From the NCBI RefSeq assembly GCF_014839805.1, contig NC_051131.1, forward strand, positions 6,498,913-6,562,912: 64,000 nt of DNA, in the 5' to 3' direction. Each line of letters opens with the position of its first letter. The first letter of the stretch is position 1. Positions 25,001-32,362 of the stretch are shown here, in pieces. The translations under genes were made by a program, and so were the position numbers. Source of the DNA: Manduca sexta. Its lineage: Eukaryota; Arthropoda; Insecta; Lepidoptera; Sphingidae. The notes under the pieces were generated by a model. It did no database searches. It was not told the DNA's origin and saw only the letters and a list, made by a program, of their open reading frames with translations.

Positions 25001-27055
25001 GAGCAGGATCTCCGACTATTAATGTCTGCAGCCCAATCAGAATCACAATACCCAAATATACATTTTTCTTCTTAATTTTGTTTAAATATCAACTTGTAAT
25101 CCATGGTCCCTTTTAAATAGCGTAATACTCTTTTAAGTGCTTGCCAGTGTTGCTGTTCTGGTTTATTATTGAAACTGCTCAGTTTATTAACTATATAACA
25201 TATATCAGGCCTCGTTCCCTGAGATAAATATAACAAGCTTCCAATCGCCTCTTGATATGGTATGTTTGTTAAAATATTTCTTTCATCTTCTGAACTGATT
25301 AATTTAACACCAGACTCACATGGCAAATTAACTGGATTACAATCATTCATCTTGAATCTTTCTAAAATTAATTTTATATAATTAGTCTGATCTATATAAA
25401 TCTCATCTCTCGATAAGTTTTGCTGAATTTTCCAACCAATAAAATAATGCACAGGACCAAGTTCTTTCATTTCAAATTTACTTTTCAATTGCTGTTTCAT
25501 TTCCTTTCCCATTGACATAATAGGCTGAGGATTCTGACACTTTGACATCTTGTAATATCTTCGTTTTGACAAAATCAGCACTAACGGGCACACCAGAGCT
25601 TTCTATTACCATAATCATCGGTTTGTAGACTTCAGGGAGGTCAGCGAGTAGCAATGTACCGAGCCACTCGTCTCCTACTACAAAGTTTATATTTCTGAGC
25701 TTGTGTGCTGCTGTCGTCACTTTATTAATATAATCCTCAACATATAATAAACCTACTTTTCTGCTGAGCCCGGAGTCATCAAAGACTTGCTCTAATTTCG
25801 ACCATACCTGTTTCGCCGTAGTCGCCTCCTGTACGTGGACATAATTAATGGGATCAATTAGTAATATTAGTTTAGATCTTGCTTTTGTATCCTTTTTGGC
25901 ATCATGTTTGTAATCCGCACCCGGTTAAATAGTGTCTCACAGCACCTCATGTTCCAAATAGTTTTTTACGGCGAATTTCCACGTTGGATAATTTTCTCTG
26001 CCAATTAACTTCTCGATGGTACCAATGGATATTTGTGAATTCATTTTTGCAGTTCGCAGAAAAAATTCTAGAACAAAATGTCGCTCGTGGTTGACCGGTG
26101 AATCTCTATCAATTTTATCCCATTTAATCGCGTGACTATTTCGGTAAAAAACTGATTTAATCTTTTACGGAGTAATAATGGCCCATAACCTGATAAATAT
26201 TACTTTAAATAGATGAAATCAGAAATTTATATAGGTAATGCGAAATAAAATACGTCTTGTCAATACACGACATATCAGACCAGAGTGTCAGTACATTTAT
26301 TTTTTATAATAGTTTCATTACATATAATTCTACTAATCTATGATCTAACACCTAGAATAAATTATTTTCAGAACTGGGCTCTTAGAACGACTTGTTGATG
26401 AAGATTTTACTTTGTAATTATTGCCTATCTAAGCTTACATTGATCGCAAATTTTCATATTTTATTGAATTAATTTCATGCTAGTACCCCAATCATAATAA
26501 TTTATATCCGTCCCGTGTAGTTTTATAATATTCCAAAGAGCATTTATACAGATATAAAATGCTCTATGCTTTCCGTATCTAGGTTGTACAGGAAAACGTT
26601 ACGGCGCGTTACATGGAGGGGGTGGGTGTTCAAAAATTGCGTTACGTAATACTTGAACGGCTCCTTAGGTACTTACCTACAAATAACATACTAGGTACTT
26701 TGTTATAATAAAATCACCGAGGTCAATAGATTATATGCATAGGAACGAAACACATTGTTAATAAATGTGCGTCGCCTGTAGCGATAAGTATAATTTTCCC
26801 CATCTGATTTTATAATAATAACAAAAATGTTTCATTTTTTACAGTCCCTCCGTGCTATTAGAAAAGCTTATGGTCAGCGATTTGGATGTCCCAAAGGAAC
26901 AAAAGCAGATTGACGAAGAAATGTCGGTTGACGCTGTCGATTTATTGGGTGAACCATTGAATAAAAATATTATAAACATACCAAACCATTGTCCTGTGGG
27001 TTTTAAGCCCGACGCTTTAGGTTTTTGCCGTCCCATTTTTGGTGAAGTTGTATAA
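13043..27055 (+). CDS. Small secreted protein made of repeated two-cysteine modules (three exons)
   Basis: The coding exons are 13043-13224, 23594-23803 and 26845-27055, joined by GTAAGT/TTTTAG and GTAAAA/TTACAG introns. They join in frame to 200 residues. Residues 1-17 are a signal peptide (MIQFILLLPIFIACGIA). The module has the form PxNCxxGQQWVNGxCRxIWR. It occurs once in exon 1, twice in exon 2, and once in degenerate form at the C-terminus (NHCPVGFKPDALGFCRPIF). An acidic linker opens exon 2, and another linker precedes the last module. Each module holds two cysteines, so one disulphide per module is likely. I recognise the motif as a kind seen in insect secreted proteins but cannot name a function. 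An immune or haemolymph peptide role would be a guess. A 5' untranslated exon upstream is possible. Intron 1 (10.4 kb) and intron 2 (3.0 kb) are packed with mobile elements. Confidence 0.85.
13936..14670. repeat. Tandem ~135-bp minisatellite, four units, one displaced
   Basis: Units begin near 13936, 14068, 14207 and 14519. Shared segments are GTTTTTGCGTTGGGTTTAG, TCTACTTCTTACATACATA, TTTTCAGGGGTAGGCAGAGG and TCAGCGCGATAGTCGTA. The third unit is broken after about 105 bp by about 200 bp of unrelated sequence before the fourth. GGGGTAGGCAGAGG also resembles a segment of the tRNA-SINEs in this window, which may be its source. It lies in intron 1 of the secreted-module gene. Confidence 0.7.
14714..14951. 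mobile_element. MITE with ~68-bp terminal inverted repeats
   Basis: The left arm (14714-14781) reads ATAATTTTAACAAAAAATTA then ACCGCCTTCAAAAA. It pairs with the inverted right arm (14883-14951) with few mismatches, leaving about 100 bp of unrelated centre. No target duplication could be set with certainty and there is no coding capacity. The AACCGCCTTCAAA motif recurs, degraded, near 19700. Confidence 0.75.
15013..15175 (-). mobile_element. Truncated Helitron 3' end
   Basis: On the minus strand it ends in a GC-rich hairpin plus AAAGCTAG at 15013-15016. The internal segments CACGCTATATAT, CAGGGTCTCAAACT and CATTTCATCTAAAT match the larger copies at 3100-4117 and 23828-24286. The 5' half is missing. 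Confidence 0.6.
15955..16075 (-). mobile_element. Internal Helitron fragment
   Basis: The segments TTACTCAGCGCCCGCATCGG, CTCCGTTTTT and CTCCTAATGGTTATAGCGTG match the middle of the other Helitrons here. Neither the TC nor the CTAG end is present. Confidence 0.5.
16755..19076 (-). mobile_element. 5'-truncated RTE-type LINE with 14-bp target duplication
   Basis: The insertion is flanked by the perfect direct repeat CTATATTGTCGGTT at 16741-16754 and 19077-19090. On the minus strand the 3' end is a short ATG-type microsatellite rather than a poly(A) tail, as in the RTE clade. The body is one open frame. The upstream part of the endonuclease is missing, as expected from incomplete reverse transcription. 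It sits in intron 1 of the secreted-module gene in antisense orientation. Confidence 0.9.
16777..19065 (-). CDS. RTE LINE ORF2 fragment: endonuclease tail and reverse transcriptase
   Basis: The open frame codes for 762 residues with no stop. Residues 1-55 are the end of an apurinic-type endonuclease, including the SDH motif at 50-52. The reverse transcriptase spans roughly 260-560: APGEDGI near 283, RGVRQGD near 465-471, and the catalytic FADD at 508-511. The C-terminal region ends in a GRPPTRWTDD segment typical of this lepidopteran family. No gag-like ORF1 is present, consistent with RTE elements. The ATG chosen is internal to the original protein because the insertion is truncated, so translation is unlikely unless it is driven by host transcription. 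Confidence 0.85.
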   Translation of the reverse strand: MNSFFQKPPHRKWTWLSPDGSTRNEIDFILSTNRRMFSDVSVINRVQTGSDHRMVRGSLNINVQLERRRLIKSTLRPTRVHVQNPESFQLELANRFDCLKENLAVDELNSGLLEAVHTVGSKYFRPRRRDRPQKLSIHTLDLMAERRSMALQSSDDAESYRRLNRWIWKSLRHDVRAYNTVSIKETIERNGGSKVFARDLSIGQSQLSRLKTDGGRMVSTRAEVLREIERFYGQLYTSVAKPTASSAEDPRAELIRHFSDDIPDISLCEIEMALKQLKNNKAPGEDGITSELLKASGTPILKVLQTLFNSVLLEGSTPEAWSRSVVVLFFKKGDNTLLKNYRPISLLSHIYKLFSRVITNRLEHRFDDFQPPEQAGFRKGFSTIDYIHTLRQVIQKTEEYNLPLCLAFMDYEKAFDSIETWAVLQSLQQCHIDYRYIEVLRCIYNNATMSVRVQDQSTKAIPLQRGVRQGDVISPKLFTAALENAFKLFQWKGFGININGEYITHLRFADDIVVLAESLEDLSTMLEDLNRVSQQVGLKMNMDKTKIMSNVHVVPTPIEVGGSTLEVVDEYVYLGQVVRLGRSNFEREVNRRIQLGWAAFGKLRNVFSSKIPQCLKSIVFDSCVLPVITYGTETWPLTVGLIRRLKVTQRAMERAMLGISLRDRIRNEEIRRRTKVTDIAHRISKLKWQWAGLIARRTDDRWSRKVLEWRPRTGKRKVGRPPTRWTDDLARVAGSRWMQAASNRSTWRSLGEAYVQQWTSCG
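19100..20250. other. Intronic DNA with no clear feature
   Basis: This is AT-rich sequence within intron 1 of the secreted-module gene. A weak GAAGACGGTTAATTTTT segment near 19707-19725 recalls the MITE at 14714. Nothing else could be supported. Confidence 0.4.
20256..20757 (+). mobile_element. Complete non-autonomous Helitron
   Basis: The 5' end TCTATACCATTATATAAAG at 20256 follows an A. The 3' end is GCGAGCAAAAGCTAG at 20757, before a T. Between them are one copy of the unit amplified at 3444-4055 and the shared CAACGGATTTCGTTGGGAAG region, which forms a local palindrome. It lies in intron 1 of the secreted-module gene. Confidence 0.85.
22007..22290. repeat. Fragments of dispersed repeats (RTE-like tail and unidentified repeat)
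   Basis: The segment ATCATCATCACAGCCACATG followed by AAGTCC near 22025-22050 resembles the 3' tail of the RTE element at 16755. The following GC-richer block (CACCCAGCGACCCTAG, CTGCCATGCCCCGGG, CCCAGGACGTGAAGAG) looks like dispersed repeat DNA, but I cannot assign it to a class. Confidence 0.35.
22550..22809 (+). mobile_element. tRNA-derived SINE with 13-bp target duplication
   Basis: The head has an A-box-like segment (GGTGGCGTAGTTG) and a B-box (GGGTTCGAATCCC) spaced as in tRNA genes. The body runs through CAGCCCGGAGTCTGG to CTTCGGGGATAAATGCGTGA and ends in a TGTATGTA tail. The direct repeat TATAATAAATCTG flanks it at 22537-22549 and 22810-22822. A near-identical reversed copy sits at 45759-46018. 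Confidence 0.9.
22868..23263 (+). mobile_element. Non-autonomous Helitron of a second family
   Basis: It begins TCAGGGGGTGATTAGGGATC after an A and ends GGCGGAAGCTAG before a T. Its 5' half differs from the TCTATACT family. Its 3' part shares the GAAGCTGCGGGCGGAAGC hairpin. It lies in intron 1 of the secreted-module gene. Confidence 0.7.
23828..24286 (-). mobile_element. Non-autonomous Helitron in intron 2
   Basis: On the minus strand it starts TCTATACTATTATAAT at 24286, next to a T on the plus strand. It ends in the hairpin region at 23828, where the usual CTAG has become CTTG. It begins only 25 bp after the end of exon 2 of the secreted-module gene, close to the splice donor at 23804. Confidence 0.75.
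24416..24574 (-). repeat. Copia 3' LTR
   Basis: 159 bp, ending TGTTAGATC/TATCA on the element strand. It carries a TATATAAAT-like run and pairs with the LTR at 26191-26350. Confidence 0.85.
24562..26100 (-). pseudogene. Deleted Copia gag-pol
   Basis: Reading along the minus strand: a gag start (KMNSQISIGTIEKLIGREN, near 26045-25985), further gag in 25720-25545, then an abrupt switch near 25545 into the end of the reverse transcriptase (KELGPVHYFIGWKI; TRPDICYIVNKLS). The RNase H region follows (WCSRRQNTVALSTMEAEY; YCDNQSTIKFA; KHIDIRYHFLRE). A stop/frameshift around 25070 and another break near 25000 separate the RT and RNase H parts. No protease, integrase core or RT catalytic motif is left, so it cannot move by itself. 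Confidence 0.8.
26191..26350 (-). repeat. Copia 5' LTR
   Basis: 160 bp. It is followed on the element strand by the tRNA-type primer-binding site and the start of gag. Differences from the partner LTR include ACACGACATATCAG versus ACAAGACAACAG. Confidence 0.85.
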
Positions 27056-27079
27056 ACGTGTAAATTTGATCAACGTAAT

Positions 27080-27085
27080 AATAAA
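27080..27085 (+). promoter_or_regulatory. Polyadenylation signal of the secreted-module gene
   Basis: AATAAA lies 25 bp after the stop codon at 27053-27055. A T-rich stretch follows within 40 bp. This suggests a very short 3' UTR. Confidence 0.6.
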
Positions 27086-27291
27086 TATAATATTATTATA
27101 ATCGCTTATCTATCTTTTTCATTCACCCCTAAAATATAATATCTACCTATGTCGGCCCTGAAGCAGTTTGACAGCTGAAATATCAAAGACATTAAACTTT
27201 GTACGTATACCTATTACTTTTACCTAACTATAGTTAGTTATAGTCTATAGATCGGACATCAGGGCCAGATTTTCACTCCAAAAGTTATCAA

Positions 27292-27345
27292 TCCTACTAA
27301 TATTATAAATGCGAAATTTTGTGAGGATGGATGTATGAATGTATG
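27292..27345 (+). mobile_element. Helitron-like 5' end, solo
   Basis: TCCTACTAATATTATAAATG after an A, then GCGAAATTTTGTGAGGATGG. This is a very common lepidopteran repeat start. No matching CTAG end follows in the next few hundred bases. The inverted form occurs near 51310-51338. Confidence 0.4.
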
Positions 27346-27779
27346 TATTAGTGATGAGAATTAATGATAATTCGAATTAATTTCATTAGCATGCTAATTT
27401 TCATATCTTAGCATGCTAATGCCAATTGCTGATATGATATTAATGATCCTAATGCTATAAGTGTAATTATTGATTCTGTTGCTTATGGGGAACAAGAGAC
27501 TACAGGACTAATAGAGGATTGGATGCATTTAAGGTAAAACAATTGCACAAAATCTTTCTCCATATATTTTTTAGGAAATGTGACTCCATTTCGCTTTGAA
27601 ACAAGAGATGCATGCAATCAGAGAAATTAAATAATTTGTTTCGAGTCAATTATATTTATGTAGGAACACATTTTTCCTCGCATTTTGATGGAAACCGTGC
27701 AACAACTGGTGTCATTATGCACGCACAAGCCTAACCAAAATGACACAGGGTCAATGTATGACGCAACAGTCCCGCACAC

Positions 27780-29569
27780 CAGTGTTGGGCACAAATGATT
27801 TTTTTTTTTATTGTAGAAACAAACAATTACAATTTTAATTGCAACGAAGTTAATTGCAATGAAATTAATTGGATTATTGTGAATAACTGTGAAATGCAAT
27901 TAAGATTAATTGCAATTAAATCTATTTACAATTAATTTAATTGAAATAAAAACTAATTGCAATTAAAACAATTATTTATTATAACAATTACATATTGATA
28001 AATGTAAATATAGTAAGAACGCGTCAATATTTATGGCGGCTTTAAAGTGCGCTACTCGGGACGCAGAACCCCATCCCTCAAACCCAGTTCAAATTTTATG
28101 GCGGTTCGGCGAACCTATTCTAAGTACGTACCTGTGCTACACTTTTACATATTGTACTGACGTAATCCAGGCTTTACATAATTTTTGAGAATATTAAGGA
28201 GAATGAATGCTCTTGTATGCATTATGTTTTCCAATTATTGACATTTATTGGCACACGAAAGTTGAGCCTCAGATTTAATTGAAACTTTTCTCATGGCAAC
28301 AATTTATAAATCTCACTTTTTGTCACCCGACATACAAAGTGTCAAATATTGTGTATGATTTTAATTGATTATATATCATTGTAAATGAATAAAACAATAA
28401 AGATTGATGTACGAAAGTTATTATATTATATACTATGATGAGTAAGTTTAAAGGAAAAACACAGAAACAGCGAGGTGCCTTCCACAAAAAACGGCAATGT
28501 TTACATGTGATAACGAGATTTATAGCTTAGTATAACTGAATTAGTTTTGATACTTAATGTATATCTCTAAATCGGTGTTTTTTTTTTTATTTTGGCGTAA
28601 TATCAGTTTTTAAAAAATTACCTGATTCGTATAAACATAAAATAAATTGTCAATTTGCACATAATATGGATATCGGTAAATTAAAAAAAAACTGCTTTGG
28701 AAGAGGAGATGCTAATTAAAACCAAGTTGTAATATTTGGAAGTAATTACAGCAATGACTGGTGTGGACATGATTTTGTAACGCATTAGTTTATTTGTATT
28801 GTACCTATATTCATGTCCATAATAATCGCATTATTTTCTTTCTCAAGAGTTAGCGTTGCAGCTTTAAAACGAAATAAAAAATTTTAAAAATCCATTTTTG
28901 TCTAGTACAGAATCATAAAACACCTCATGGACCGATCATGGACGTCGTCATGATCAATGATTGAAATGCCTCACAAGAAATTGAATTTTTGTGATTCTGA
29001 TTTTGATTACGACTCATATAATAAATTAATATTTAAATAATTAACATTTTATTTTTATTTCTATCATAATAACGTTAAGTTTAATATATATCAACCTGTT
29101 CTGCCGTCTGAGGCATCTTACTAATGTTTATAACACTAGTAATAGAATATATAAGAAGTTTAAACCTATTCACATGCGCATTTCACTTAGGAAAATCAAA
29201 CCTAAATGTAATATTATTTGTACAGTATCAAGACAATTTATTCCTACTATACTTAGTGATAACACACGTAGTTTTTTTTAAATTTTCCGCGCTTTTTCAG
29301 GCTCAACTTTCGTGTGCCAGACTTATATTATTGTAAACGTGCATAAACAATTAACAATTATTACAATAATTAACAATTAATAAATTGTAATTGCAAAGAT
29401 CTACGCACAATTAATGAATTGTAATTGCAAAAAATTTACAAACACATTAATTGTTAATTGTGTTAAGTTGCAATTACAATTAATTATTTTAGTTGTTACT
29501 TGCAACTAAACTTAACAAATTGAATTGTTATTTGTTAATTGTTTCACAATTAATTTTTGCCCTACTCTG
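27780..29569. mobile_element. Non-autonomous hAT element with 8-bp target duplication
   Basis: The ends CAGTGTTGGGCA and (inverted) CAGAGTAGGGCA match the hAT consensus form. The exact duplication CCGCACAC flanks them at 27772-27779 and 29570-29577. Both sub-terminal regions (27800-27985 and 29340-29560) are crowded with short palindromic repeats of AATTGCAATTA and TTAATTG. Such arrays bind transposase in hAT elements (established for the superfamily; inferred here). No transposase frame is present. Confidence 0.85.
28249..29319. mobile_element. Nested inverted-repeat unit inside the hAT element
   Basis: A perfect 21-bp inverted pair, TGGCACACGAAAGTTGAGCC plus T, lies at 28249-28269 and 29299-29319. 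It may be a second transposon nested in the hAT element or an internal hairpin of it. No target duplication is evident and no gene lies between. Confidence 0.5.
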
Positions 29570-29579
29570 CCGCACACTT

Positions 29580-31305
29580 GCTTATAAGTTATTTGTTATA
29601 GTGCATCTAGTGACATTAATTGACGAGATATTTAATCAAGACATATAATTTATTAAATATTATGAAATACCTAACTCCCTTCCTTCCTAAGAAATAATTC
29701 TGAGGAGCTTGTACCTAACTTTTTTATGCCATTTTTGTAGTCGCGATGACTAACAAATAAAGACTCGCTAAAAAACGATTCCATATTTTATATCAAAAAA
29801 ATATCGAACTCCGTTAAAGGAGCGTTTGACAGTTCCTACGCTTGAAACCACAATAGATTGTCAATTGACGACGGCGACGAAATCGCACGGGAAAGAATTA
29901 GGTTAGAATGTAACTTTGCTTTACTATAAATATTTAGTTCCGCTTTTGATTCGCACGTCGCGCGTCATAGAATTGTAAAAATTAAGTATATTTTGTACAG
30001 CGGTAAAGTGCTGCCCTGTGGTTTCCCAACGGACTGTGTAAACTAGACCTCAATTTAACCATAAAAATTCTCGTCTGTTAGACATTTGCCCAATCCCAGC
30101 AACACGGCGAGCATTTTTGTGGACTGCATTCACTGTTTACAAAAGAACGACTCGGCGCGGCGGTGCTAATTTTATTATATTAATTAATTTATAGTATTAT
30201 TTTACGTTCCTGTGTAAGTATAAAAAGAGATGATAAAATCAGTATAGAAATTTAAAACCCTTAGAAAAGATCGGACCTTCGCAGGGTAAGTTCGGACTCC
30301 GTTCTAATAACGCTTCTAATGCTAGTATGTTAAGGTCCACAAAATCAAACAGAAGTCTCAAAAATGTTAAAAATCGTCATAGCATCAACTGTGATATATA
30401 GGGTGGGGCAAAAAGAGACAGCGTAGCCGCGTACATAGCTTAAACTAAAAAATAACCATAGATTCGTGGTATTTTTTCTTTATACGATCTTACCCCGTAT
30501 CCAATCTTACCCGAACGCACTTAATGTTTGAAAGGAAGAATTTCGGACCGAAATATATACTTAGTATTTCGGAAAATTCAACAACACCACTGAAACGGTA
30601 ACTCTAGAGGTAGGATAAGCGGGCCGCGTTGCATTGGCTCACGCCCTCTTTGCGATGGATCTTTAATGATCGCAATTCCTTACAAAATAACAGTCCAAAT
30701 ATATCGACTATGGGACCTGTGGATACTTACGGTGCGATGCAACACGGCTAGGCCGCCTACCTGACTACTACTACACTTGAGTATATAAAGTGATGCGTAT
30801 TGCTTGAGTCCTTGCAATACTGCGTCTATCACACCGCACAATTACGGAACGGCCACCTCTAATAGACGCCTAACTTAATCTAGCGAATCACAATATCTTG
30901 ATATAAGTATTTTTTATTTCTGACATTGTCGTACATCATGCCAATTTCAAGTTAGAGACATAAGTAAGTGTTAAAAGAATCTTACTTACATATTGAAGAT
31001 AGGTCAACAAGTATCTTTTTGAACGTGGCCAAAATAATTCCATACAAAATTGGGTTCTATTGAATTGTAGCAACGCCAATGACGTTTTACAAAATAAAGA
31101 CATCTTAGAGCAACACTGAGCATTCAGTAGCGCCCTCCGTCGAGGGTGGACACTTAGAGTATTTTATGTAATGATGTTTGGGACAGGGTTTTCTAAGAAT
31201 GATTATGTATCTTAGTTCCGTTACATATGTATCTTACTTATAAAAATTTACTCGATCATCTGTAAGTCAAAACCCGCCATATTGCCCGTTAATAGGGTTT
31301 AAACT
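29580..31305. other. Intergenic DNA with dispersed repeat pieces, no gene seen
   Basis: It contains the repeat at 30211-30525. Near 30608-30765 there is a gapped inverted pair (AGGTAGGATAAGCGGGCCGC against CGGCTAGGCCGCCTACCT) that could be a small hairpin element. Nothing coding was recognised. Confidence 0.4.
30211..30525. repeat. Dispersed ~315-bp repeat, copy 1
   Basis: It shares long blocks with 52932-53301: CGCTTCTAATGCTAGTATG, TATATAGGGTGGGGCAAAAA, AACCATAGATTCGTGGTAT and CTTACCCGAACGCAC. No terminal repeats or tRNA boxes were seen, so its class is unknown. Confidence 0.7.
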
Positions 31306-31309
31306 TGGC

Positions 31310-31896
31310 ATGGGTGCTTCGGGGAGTACCTGTGTCAGATAGTAGGAACGGAGGAAAGCGCCGTGTGTCACCATTGTGACAACTGCCCGCGGGATACGGC
31401 TCAACATACGTTGGAGTCTTGCCTAGCCTGCGACGATGAGCGCAGCGCTCTCGTTTCAGTCGTCGGAGGAGACCTCTCGCTGCCGGCTGTGGTCGCTTCC
31501 ATGGTCGGCAGCCCGGAGGCCTGGCGTGCGGTGGCCCACTTCTGCGAGGTGGTCCTCTCGAAGAAGGAGAGTGCCGAGAGGGATCGAGAGAGGGAGGATC
31601 CCTCCCGCCGTCAGAGGAGACGTAGGAGGCGCCGGGTGGACGACTGACCGGCGTCTTCCGCCCTGTGGAATGGGGGCGTTTGGAGAATTCCACCACGGTA
31701 TCCCCTGCCTGTCGTAAGAGGCGACTAATAGGGGCCACGAACGGGGTCGTCGGCGGGCAGCAGGGGGCTGTCCGCCCTAGTGCATATCTTTGCATCTTTT
31801 GCACATATTTCGCTTGACCCCCGGGATGGACGGCAGTGTGTTGTTGGCCTCACGCTGCCGTAGACGCCGAGGGCATCCTTCGGTGCGCGGGGGCTT
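31310..31896 (+). mobile_element. 5'-truncated R1-type LINE 3' end
   Basis: Coding to 31647 encodes the C-terminus of an R1-type ORF2. It has the cysteine/histidine motif CHHCDNCPRDTAQHTLESC and ends in an Arg run and VDD. A GC-rich 3' UTR follows (CCTGTCGTAAGAGGCGACTA, GACGGCAGTGTG). The same 3' region recurs at 37859-38480 and 55157-55412. It is only a fragment and is not functional. Confidence 0.8.
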
Positions 31897-31914
31897 CTGA
31901 GATTTCTTCTGAGC

Positions 31915-32112
31915 TTTAAAATTTCGTCATATTAAATTTTAAAGGCCGAAATATCCATGATTATTAATTATTTTTACGTTTTTCTTTCAACTGCGAGAAC
32001 TAATCACTAACTAGACGTGAATTTAAATTCTTTACTTGCCAATACTTGTTTAGTTACCCAGATTAAAGCCGAAACAAAATGTATGAAAATGGACCTTGAG
32101 CTACCACCTTAA
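31915..32112. mobile_element. Partial MITE (half of the 52559 family)
   Basis: This is the reverse complement of the left half of the MITE at 52559-52868, from its TTTCGTCATATTAAATTTTA centre to the CCTTAAG end. It lies between the R1 fragment and the Jockey element. Confidence 0.65.
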
Positions 32113-32362
32113 GGTAAAATATATTAATATCTACTAAGTAAATAATTATAATATACGTAAATATAATATATTAGGTATATTCAAACTATATTTTAATATT
32201 ATTATGTACAATAAATGAGTAAATAGCTTTATAAATATTTACATTAAATAAGAGGAGCGAAGAAATACAACAAGGAATAGGAACACCAAAGGAAGTGAGT
32301 TGACTTATAAAATTAGCATTTTCAAAAAGAGGACAAGTGAAGAAGATGTGATTGAGGTCACC

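Larger units (their letters stand above)
24416..26350 (-). mobile_element. Copia LTR retrotransposon with large internal deletion
   Basis: LTRs of 159-160 bp lie at 24416-24574 and 26191-26350. On the element strand they begin TGTTAGATCATAG and end ATTTATCA. The 5-bp target duplication CCTAG is present at 24411-24415 and 26351-26355. Next to the 5' LTR is a primer-binding site, GGTTATGGGCC, matching the internal initiator-Met tRNA site used by copia. A purine run, GGGGAGGA, precedes the 3' LTR. The two LTRs differ at only a handful of sites by eye, so insertion is fairly recent. Protease, integrase and the front of the reverse transcriptase are deleted. Confidence 0.9.

Noticed and set aside
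31289..31804. 171-codon minus-strand frame over the R1 fragment
   Set aside because: The plus strand carries the recognisable Cys/His motif and Arg-rich C-terminus of R1 ORF2. The minus frame is a GC-rich shadow.
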